Origin: an uncultured Bacteroidales bacterium
GTDB taxonomy: Bacteria > Bacteroidota > Bacteroidia > Bacteroidales > UBA932
Reading direction: 5' to 3'
Assembly (NCBI GenBank): GCA_902491795.1
Contig: CABUIX010000066.1
Location: 1-11,161, forward strand
Length of the DNA stretch: 11,161 bases
This document shows positions 6,742 to 11,161 of this stretch, piece after piece. Below the pieces are notes generated by a model. The model searched no databases. It saw only the letters and a list, made by a program, of their open reading frames with translations, and had not been told where the DNA came from. A program made the translations under genes and the position numbers. How positions within the stretch are numbered: position 1 is the stretch's first letter; the number at the start of each line of letters is the position of its first letter.

Positions 6742-6972
6742 TCAGCGGCTGCCGGCAGGCGGTCTGATTCTTTCGCTGTATCTTGGCACCACCCCTATCA
6801 CGAAGTCTTCAGGCACGAAGCCGAAATACCTGCTGTCCCTCGAGTTGGAGACATTGTCTCCGGCGAAACTGAGGACTTCTTTGATATTGTGTTTAGAACC
6901 GCAGGCAGTGAAGAGGAATGCTGCCAGAGTATAGAGGAGCAGAATGAAGTTGGAGCGTGACGGGTGTTTCAT
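6742..6972 (-). CDS. Short lipoprotein, probably a decayed remnant
   Basis: This 76-residue product has a clear lipoprotein signal peptide (lipobox AFLFTAC, Cys24) and only 52 residues after it. The mature part begins GSKHNIKEVLSFAGDN and later reads EDFVIGVVPRYSERI. From memory, an AGDN block followed by an EFLIENMPxHY-type block opens larger Bacteroidales lipoproteins with transglutaminase-like domains. If so, this is a truncated head of such a protein. It starts 32 nt after the stop of the 7005-8039 propeller gene and so is probably in the same transcript. Its end abuts the tandem repeat, which may mark the breakpoint. The alternative is a genuine small lipoprotein of unknown role. Confidence 0.55.
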   Translation of the reverse strand: MKHPSRSNFILLLYTLAAFLFTACGSKHNIKEVLSFAGDNVSNSRDSRYFGFVPEDFVIGVVPRYSERIRPPAGSR

Positions 6973-7004
6973 CGGTTTGTCGAACTGCCTTGATTGTGAT
7001 GGAA

Positions 7005-8039
7005 CTATAGAGAATATTTAATAATAGTGCCTTCCGAAGAAGCTCCAAAGATAATCTGCCCGTCAGGTACGACATCAATAGAAATGATTTCGTTGTCAAG
7101 CATATAGTTGGTGATGTAGTTCCCTTCCCAGTCAAACACTCTTATTATATTCCCATAGGATGAATTTCGTTCATTCGTGAAGCGTCCGGAGTATAGAGCG
7201 TAAATATAGTCATCGTTGCAACATACATCCACATATCCTTTCCGTTCATCTTCTTCATGAGCTAGCGCTCTGCCTCCACCGATAGTGACGACCTGATATT
7301 GCGGCTCGAAGCATTCAGGTCCTTTGATGATAAGAGGAGTTCCTCTGACAAGGTCGACGATTTCCAATTGGTCGGCGTAACGACATGCGATGACACACGC
7401 CTGACGCGTATTGTTGGCTTTGATGACACCTTCAAATGCTTGAAGTTGAAAGTCTGATATCCGATTTTTTCTGGTGTCAGGTATATATCTTGCCAGCACC
7501 TGCAGCGAATCCCCTTGTACTAGTTCGACTATTCTTGCATCCTCGAAGTTGCCTAAGGCAATAAGTCTGTTGCCGTATCCGCATATACAGGATATTCTTC
7601 GGGATATCCCTTCGCATTCGAATAATTCTGTAGGGTAATATTCCTGATGGAGTAAACTGTCAGTATCGGCTTTTAGAATCTTGTCGAGTGTGATGTCATA
7701 TATTAATGTGGTCTTGTTGCTGTCGAGTTGCGCAAAATAGAAAGCTCCAAGCATTTCTCCCGGCCCTCTGCCCTTTTTGATGAATTTGTTCATCTTCTGA
7801 CTGACCGGATTGTAGACATACATTTGCGCTTCTGGCGATTTGTTATCCTTGAATAGCAACGATTTTTCCGTGAAATAGATTCGCGTGGGTGCGATAAGGT
7901 TAGGAATGTTCAGATCCTCGCCCTTAATCGTTTTGGCCGGTAGGTCTTTTTTCAGGACTATTACCGGGTTTTCCTGCCGTCGACATGCCGGCAGCAGGAA
8001 AACCATTGCAATAAAGATGAATAATAGGTTTAAACGCAT
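7005..8039 (-). CDS. BF3164-like propeller lipoprotein, partner of NVEALA peptide
   Basis: This 344-residue lipoprotein starts at the ATG at 8039, which gives a proper signal peptide and lipobox (FLLPAC, Cys19). A longer reading from 8147 would add 36 residues running through the upstream peptide gene and is rejected. The family motif KKGRGPGE is at 88-95, and the last-blade signature IRVFDWEGNYITNYMLD is near the C-terminus. Its start lies 4 nt after the stop of the NVEALA peptide gene, so translation is likely coupled. The last 57 residues are 38/57 identical to the gene entering at the right edge, marking a recent duplication. Molecular function is unknown. Confidence 0.88.
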   Translation of the reverse strand: MRLNLLFIFIAMVFLLPACRRQENPVIVLKKDLPAKTIKGEDLNIPNLIAPTRIYFTEKSLLFKDNKSPEAQMYVYNPVSQKMNKFIKKGRGPGEMLGAFYFAQLDSNKTTLIYDITLDKILKADTDSLLHQEYYPTELFECEGISRRISCICGYGNRLIALGNFEDARIVELVQGDSLQVLARYIPDTRKNRISDFQLQAFEGVIKANNTRQACVIACRYADQLEIVDLVRGTPLIIKGPECFEPQYQVVTIGGGRALAHEEDERKGYVDVCCNDDYIYALYSGRFTNERNSSYGNIIRVFDWEGNYITNYMLDNEIISIDVVPDGQIIFGASSEGTIIKYSL

Positions 8040-8043
8040 GGCA

Positions 8044-8280
8044 TTAATGTTGAGAAAAGTAGTATCCGGCTTGTACAACTCGGTAATCGCCGTCAACACA
8101 ATCCGAATTTTCATCAGGAATACAGTTCGGACTTTCGCCTTCGCCACTTGCTAAAACTTCTGTATTAGTAGTGATCAAGTTGTTGTCTATGGCTGAATCG
8201 TTTAATCTACATGAAAAAATGATGAAAGCACCGATGAGGAGAATTGTAGCAAAAAGAGTAATATAAAAAGACTTTTTCAT
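8044..8280 (-). CDS. NVEALA-type small exported peptide, intact
   Basis: This is a 78-residue peptide. The N-terminus MKKSFYITLFATILLIGAF is a membrane or signal segment ending near FSC (Cys24). The family's hallmark block appears as NTEVLASGEG at 39-48, a variant of NVEALAxGE. A short polar tail with Cys53 and Cys61 follows. NVEALA-domain proteins (Pfam family of that name) are small Bacteroidales peptides of unknown function with this layout. The next gene (propeller lipoprotein) begins 4 nt downstream. This is the only intact one of the three peptide genes in the window. Confidence 0.8.
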   Translation of the reverse strand: MKKSFYITLFATILLIGAFIIFSCRLNDSAIDNNLITTNTEVLASGEGESPNCIPDENSDCVDGDYRVVQAGYYFSQH

Positions 8281-8310
8281 TTTTTAAATAATTAGTGATT
8301 TGACATCATT

Positions 8311-8566
8311 TTAATTTGATTCACAGGGGCCGTCATCCGGTTTTAGGGAGTGAGAAGGTAATCTCACCCATGATAGAACACACTCGCTGTTCGGATCATC
8401 GCAACAAGTTCCGCTATCGCTTTCTCCATTTGAGAGTGCAGAAACATTAGCTTGTAAAAGCAATTGATTGTCATTTTGCCTGCTATTAATGCGACAGGCA
8501 AGGACAACTCCTGTGACTAGAACTATAGTCCCTGCTATCACAGCTATAATAGATTTTTTTTGACAT
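8311..8566 (-). pseudogene. NVEALA-type peptide gene, out of frame in an A8 tract
   Basis: The ATG at 8566 is followed by TC and eight A residues (minus strand; 8554-8561). In the native frame translation gives MSKKIYYSCDS and stops after 26 codons at 8486. With seven A residues it reads MSKKSIIAVIAGTIVLVTG, then VVLACR, then the family block NVSALSNGE, then a Cys-rich tail (CC near the middle, two more Cys later) to the stop at 8311. The repaired product is 84 residues, normal for the family. The gene lies between the thioredoxin-like gene (34 nt) and the intact peptide gene (30 nt). It may be off by replication slippage, expressed by transcriptional slippage on the A-tract, dead, or a base-calling error. 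A GTG at 8541 could start a shortened form without the basic N-terminus. Confidence 0.8.
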
Positions 8567-8600
8567 GAAAGTTTGATTTATGGAGTTAGTATTTTTAAAA

Positions 8601-9146
8601 TTAATGGGCATATTCGGATAATATCTTGATATATAGATCCATTACCTTTGAATTTCTTGTAGGGTCACCAATCATTATGATTTGGTTTTCTTTGTCTAAT
8701 AAAAACGAATAGAATAGGTTATCATTTGGAATATTCGAATTTTCAATCATGAACTGGCGTGTTTTATCTTCAAAAATTGGGAACTCGAACCAATTATTTC
8801 GAATGGCAAGCATGATGCTGTCTCGTTGTTCTATGGCGGGTTGTATGATTATTACAGGAACAAGACTGGAAGAAGGAATTATATTAAATAGAGTATCTGC
8901 TAAATATAATTTTGATATATGACAAGTGGAGCATGTCTCGGAAGGGATATACATTACAAATTTCATTTTATTGTCAAGTAATAATAACTCTTTATCCTCG
9001 ACTTGGTAATTGTTTATAGCGCATAACGAGTCAGGAAAAATAATCGTGCTACCTATTAATGTAGAAACAGATTCTTTAATGGCTTTATTGTGTGACCGAC
9101 ACGAATATGCAGCAATGATTGCAACAAAAATCATTATTGCTATCAT
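8601..9146 (-). CDS. Thioredoxin-like lipoprotein with CxxC motif
   Basis: This 181-residue lipoprotein has a hydrophobic N-terminus ending in a lipobox-like AAYSC (Cys16). The strand KFVMYIPSETCSTCHISKL (about 62-80) places CSTC at 72-75 directly after a beta-strand, as in thioredoxin-fold redox proteins of the TlpA/redoxin type. The later LFYSFLLDKENQIIMIGDP fits the next core strand pair, with a Pro earlier at FPIFEDK. It would act on disulfides at the cell envelope. It is the first gene of the unit that continues into two NVEALA peptides and a propeller lipoprotein. The start is uncertain: MIAIMIF lacks the basic residues of a signal peptide, and the frame stays open upstream (NKFSHYI precedes it) without a standard start. 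The gene is clearly AT-richer than the efflux operon. Confidence 0.75.
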   Translation of the reverse strand: MIAIMIFVAIIAAYSCRSHNKAIKESVSTLIGSTIIFPDSLCAINNYQVEDKELLLLDNKMKFVMYIPSETCSTCHISKLYLADTLFNIIPSSSLVPVIIIQPAIEQRDSIMLAIRNNWFEFPIFEDKTRQFMIENSNIPNDNLFYSFLLDKENQIIMIGDPTRNSKVMDLYIKILSEYAH

Positions 9147-9242
9147 TATGTAGTGAGAGAACTTGTTTAAAAAATCTTCAGCAATGTAATAACATTGGTT
9201 TAATTGGTTTATGGCAAATTTGATGATAGTTATTTATATATC

Positions 9243-9250
9243 CAAAACTA
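9243..9250 (-). promoter_or_regulatory. Possible -7 element for the thioredoxin/NVEALA operon
   Basis: TAGTTTTG on the minus strand matches the Bacteroidetes -7 consensus TAnnTTTG fully and lies about 97 nt before the annotated start. No TTG is found at the usual 19-21 nt upstream, so this is weak. It is the best match I see in the AT-rich leader. Confidence 0.28.
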
Positions 9251-9283
9251 TCCACAAGTTATTTGACAGTCCGTCTTGGCTCG

Positions 9284-9316
9284 TTTTGGTTGCCGTTCAT
9301 ACCAAAAATGGTCGGC
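9284..9316. repeat. Family-2 intergenic repeat, copy A
   Basis: The 33-nt core differs from 10889-10920 by one substitution and one extra A. It contains TTTTGGT (9284-9290) complementary to ACCAAAA (9301-9307) around a 10-nt loop, followed by ATGGTCGGC. Both copies have the same orientation and lie 100-170 nt upstream of a gene start (9146 and 10788). Origin and role are unknown. Confidence 0.7.
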
Positions 9317-9326
9317 GTGGGCAAGG

Positions 9327-9477
9327 TTTTGCAATTCACCTTCGCGGTGGAAGTGCTTTCTGCGGCTCTGGAATGGGGTTGAACAGCGCAGGTGGACACT
9401 TTTCCTTTCCACCTGCGCCGCCGATCGGCCTTCTGCGGGCCTACAGGGCATTCGGACCGCGAAGGTGAATTGCAAAA
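9327..9477. repeat. 151-nt nested palindrome with perfect 22-nt ends
   Basis: The 22 nt at 9327-9348 are the perfect reverse complement of 9456-9477. Centred within them, GCGCAGGTGGA (9386-9396) pairs perfectly with TCCACCTGCGC (9408-9418) around an 11-nt loop. This is the layout of a small non-autonomous transposable element or of a strong RNA stem. It lies 33 nt past the end of the disrupted propeller gene. I see no target-site duplication at the ends and no U-tract that would make it a standard terminator. Confidence 0.8.
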
Positions 9478-9509
9478 TGCAGGAACGGGTGCCCGCCATG
9501 CCATGCCTT

Positions 9510-10545
9510 CTACGGCAAGTCGTATCTGTATATTTCCGAGAGCATCGTGTCGAGGTTGACGGTGAGGGTGTACAGGTGACCGTCGCTGACGAGGAATGAG
9601 GAGAAGGGGATGTCAAGGGTGCAGGTGTACAGATACCTGCCGTCCCAGTCGTAGACTTCTATTTCGTCGGTATAATATGGCGGAAAGCCTTTGTAGTTGT
9701 CGGGGACGTACCCTGCAGGAGAGAGAAGACAAGTCAGAAGTCCTATGTATATTGCGGAGTCCGTTGCGTAAACGGTTCCGCCGAGCTTGGATTTGGGGTC
9801 GCGCTTCGGATTGAGCCCGTCTGAAGCGGCGGAGTATGAGGGATATTCATCATAGATGAAAGTCTCGGAGACGGGGTCTTCCGATATGTTGAGAATTGAG
9901 AAATACCGTCCTTCTCCCGAGGCATAGAATATCCTGTCTCCGTTGCTGAAGACCTTTGAGTTTCTCGTGTACATCATTTGTTTTGGCAGGGCGTTGCCCT
10001 TGTAGCCATCGTCAGGCCAAAGCGGCACCGGTGACCATGACAGACTCTGATCGGACAGCGTGGCCGTATTCTCCGCCAAGTACGATATAGTCGGAGGATG
10101 TCAACAGGTCGAAGTCGTTGCCTATCCCGAGATCGTCAATGTCCGAGAAGTCGATGTATTCCCATTCTGTCATGTCCCGGATTCCGAAGACCGGGATTCT
10201 GATCAGTCCGTTGATTCCGTACGGGTCGTGCGACAGGACGAACAGAGAGTCATTGTGGCTCTTGACCTTGGCATAAACGACTTCCATAGGTCCGCGGCCT
10301 TTATGAAGAAACTGTCTGGTTTCGGATCTGCCGCCTATTGGAATTGCCGCCAGCTGACAGTCCGGCGAAATCAATGTGGCGACAATAAGGCTGTCGTCGG
10401 CATATACAATCTCAAGGAGAGACATTTCCGAATCTGTCTCAAGCTTCTCTCCATTCAGTGAAACAAACCTTTCGCTTCTGTCTTCATGCTGCATTGCACA
10501 TGAGGACAGAAGCAGAAGAATAAGCGCAGCAATAATCTGTTTCAT
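9510..10545 (-). pseudogene. BF3164-like propeller lipoprotein, disrupted by a +1 frameshift
   Basis: The first part starts at the ATG at 10545 with a signal peptide and lipobox (LLLLSSC, Cys16), has the family motif HKGRGPME at 81-88, and stops at 10012 after 177 residues. The second part is open from before 10079 to 9510 in the frame one base on and ends with the family's last-blade signature IEVYDWDGRYLYTCTLD. Removing one base between about 10020 and 10080 joins them into a 344-residue protein, the length of its paralogues. One plausible point is the GG pair in TACGGCC, but no long homopolymer is present. The start overlaps the stop of the NVEALA gene upstream (ATGA). It could be a real inactivation, a sequencing error, or less likely a programmed shift. 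Confidence 0.85.
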
Positions 10546-10788
10546 TCTATGTTTCTCATGCCGGCGGTATTGGCAATGTATGTGTTTCCTAATGCGTCTT
10601 TTACTAAATACGAGCAACTGCTGGTAGAGAGCACACAAGGTATTGTAGGAATACTTTCGTCATTTGAAAGTGCTTCAACATTGATACTGAAGAAATCATT
10701 GTCATTGTTCTCTTGCTTGCTTACTTACAACGGCGATTGTCATGACTGCAGCTAAAAATGCTGCTGCAAAAAGGATTTTCTTTTTCAT
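10542..10788 (-). pseudogene. NVEALA-type peptide gene, out of frame at a tetranucleotide array
   Basis: From the ATG at 10788 the frame gives MKKKILFAAAFLAAVMTIAV, a typical signal segment, then VSKQAREQ and a stop at 10702. The next frame carries FFSINVEALSNDES, an exact NVEALA block, and then a tail with Cys residues to a TGA at 10544-10542 that overlaps the ATG of the propeller gene. The frames meet at four tetranucleotide units on the plus strand (10712-10727: CTTG twice, CTTA twice). Removing one unit restores an 80-residue peptide reading VSKQENNDNDFF into the NVEALA block. The repeat and intact halves suggest slippage more than random decay, but four imperfect units is short for a contingency locus. 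Confidence 0.82.
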
Positions 10789-10888
10789 TTTGACAGGTTA
10801 TTTTGGTTTTGGCCTCAAGATGGCAAATTTCCTTCATTTTTGCAAGCCCGTATCAAATCATCCTGCTCATACTGCTCGTTTTGGTCGT

Positions 10889-10920
10889 TTTTGGTTGCCG
10901 TCCATACCAAAATGGTCGGC
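10889..10920. repeat. Family-2 intergenic repeat, copy B
   Basis: This is the second copy of the 9284-9316 core, with TTTTGGT (10889-10895) and ACCAAAA (10906-10912) able to form a stem around a 10-nt loop. A TCGTTTTGGT at 10876-10885 is a partial duplication of its left arm. GGCTCAAGAGCC (10917-10928) forms a further small hairpin at its right end. The copy lies in the 194-nt gap between the right-edge propeller gene and the disrupted NVEALA gene. Confidence 0.68.
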
Positions 10921-10982
10921 TCAAGAGCCGGTACTGCCACCTCCGGTTTCAATGCGGGTTGCGTGCTGGATTTGAAACTAAA

Positions 10983-11161
10983 TCATTTCAGGCAATATTT
11001 CAGGACATTGCCTTCATGAGAAATTCCATAGACAGTCTGCTCTCCGGGCACGACATCTATGGAGATGACATCGTTGTCGAGCCTGTAGTTGGCGACATAG
11101 TTCCCGTTCCAGTCGAATACCCTTATCGTATTGCCATAGGAGGAATTTCGTTCGCTTGTGA
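10983..11161 (-). CDS. BF3164-like propeller lipoprotein, C-terminal 58 residues (5' end outside window)
   Basis: The frame is open from the right edge to a TGA at 10985-10983. It encodes the last blade, including ERNSSYGNTIRVFDWNGNY and ending VLKYCLK. Over 57 residues 38 are identical to the C-terminus of the 7005-8039 gene, far closer than to the other propellers here. It is therefore the tail of a further copy of the peptide/propeller cassette. A 7-nt inverted repeat (10946-10952 with 10972-10978) follows the stop and could be part of its transcript end. Confidence 0.88.
   Translation of the reverse strand, partial: TSERNSSYGNTIRVFDWNGNYVANYRLDNDVISIDVVPGEQTVYGISHEGNVLKYCLK

Larger units (their letters stand above)
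9147..9509. other. 363-nt intergenic region with two repeat units
   Basis: It separates the frame-disrupted propeller gene (ends at 9510) from the thioredoxin-like gene. It contains the family-2 repeat (9284-9316) and the nested palindrome (9327-9477). The left 140 nt are AT-rich and must hold the promoter of the 9146 operon. Open frames through the palindrome on both strands have the mirrored composition expected of an inverted repeat and no protein-family features. Confidence 0.7.

Noticed and set aside
6616..6960. Plus-strand frame with GRRKN repeats
   Set aside because: The repeats come from a 15-bp tandem that keeps frame by its length. The rest is antisense to the short lipoprotein gene.
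8040..8147. Longer N-terminus for the 7005-8039 propeller
   Set aside because: The added 36 residues run through the NVEALA peptide gene and would bury the signal peptide. The ATG at 8039 gives a proper lipoprotein leader.
9386..9418. Intrinsic terminator
   Set aside because: The stem is strong, but neither strand has a U-run directly after it, so I list it only as part of the palindrome.
9248..9616. Open frames on both strands across the nested palindrome
   Set aside because: They are mirrored readings of an inverted repeat and share peptides between strands. There is no start context or domain.
10546..10638. Longer N-terminus for the disrupted propeller
   Set aside because: The added residues come from the tail of the NVEALA gene read in another frame. 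The ATG at 10545 precedes a clean lipobox.

Overview
The window reads as a piece of a Bacteroidales chromosome, most likely Alistipes or a near relative. The genus is an inference from gene families, moderately high GC and the style of the intergenic repeats. Supporting signs are BF3164-type six-bladed beta-propeller lipoproteins, NVEALA-type small exported peptides, Bacteroidetes-style promoters (TTG, about 20 nt, TAnnTTTG) and no clear Shine-Dalgarno sequences. Every gene I accept is on the minus strand, so transcription runs from high to low coordinates.

Left part (1-3480): a compact tripartite efflux operon in the order TolC-family outer membrane factor, periplasmic adaptor lipoprotein, RND inner membrane pump (cut by the window edge). 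The first two genes overlap by 20 nt and the last two are 3 nt apart. A good promoter candidate lies about 170 nt upstream of tolC.

Middle (3480-7000): two BF3164-like lipoprotein genes in tandem, bracketed by two copies of a structured intergenic repeat (3623-3790 and 6501-6654). Each copy carries four alternating copies of TGCCTGTGC and its reverse complement. The right-hand copy runs into a 15-bp tandem repeat. A short, probably decayed lipoprotein gene (6742-6972) follows.

Right part (7005-11161): repeated cassettes in which a small NVEALA-type peptide gene sits directly in front of a BF3164-like propeller lipoprotein gene. One cassette is preceded by a CxxC thioredoxin-like lipoprotein and two NVEALA peptide genes. 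A second cassette lies upstream, and the tail of a third propeller, 38/57 residues identical to the one at 7005-8039, enters at the right edge. Three genes here are frame-disrupted: one peptide gene in an A8 tract after the start, one peptide gene in a four-unit tetranucleotide array, and one propeller gene by a +1 shift. Restoring frame gives full-length family-like products in all three cases. A second intergenic repeat family (9284-9316 and 10889-10920) and a 150-nt nested palindrome (9327-9477) punctuate the cassettes.

Functional reading (inference): exported Cys-containing peptides, each paired with a surface or periplasmic propeller lipoprotein and served by a thioredoxin-like lipoprotein, in a duplicated array that may be phase-variable or decaying. 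The adjacent RND operon may be unrelated housekeeping efflux or may serve export; the sequence does not decide.
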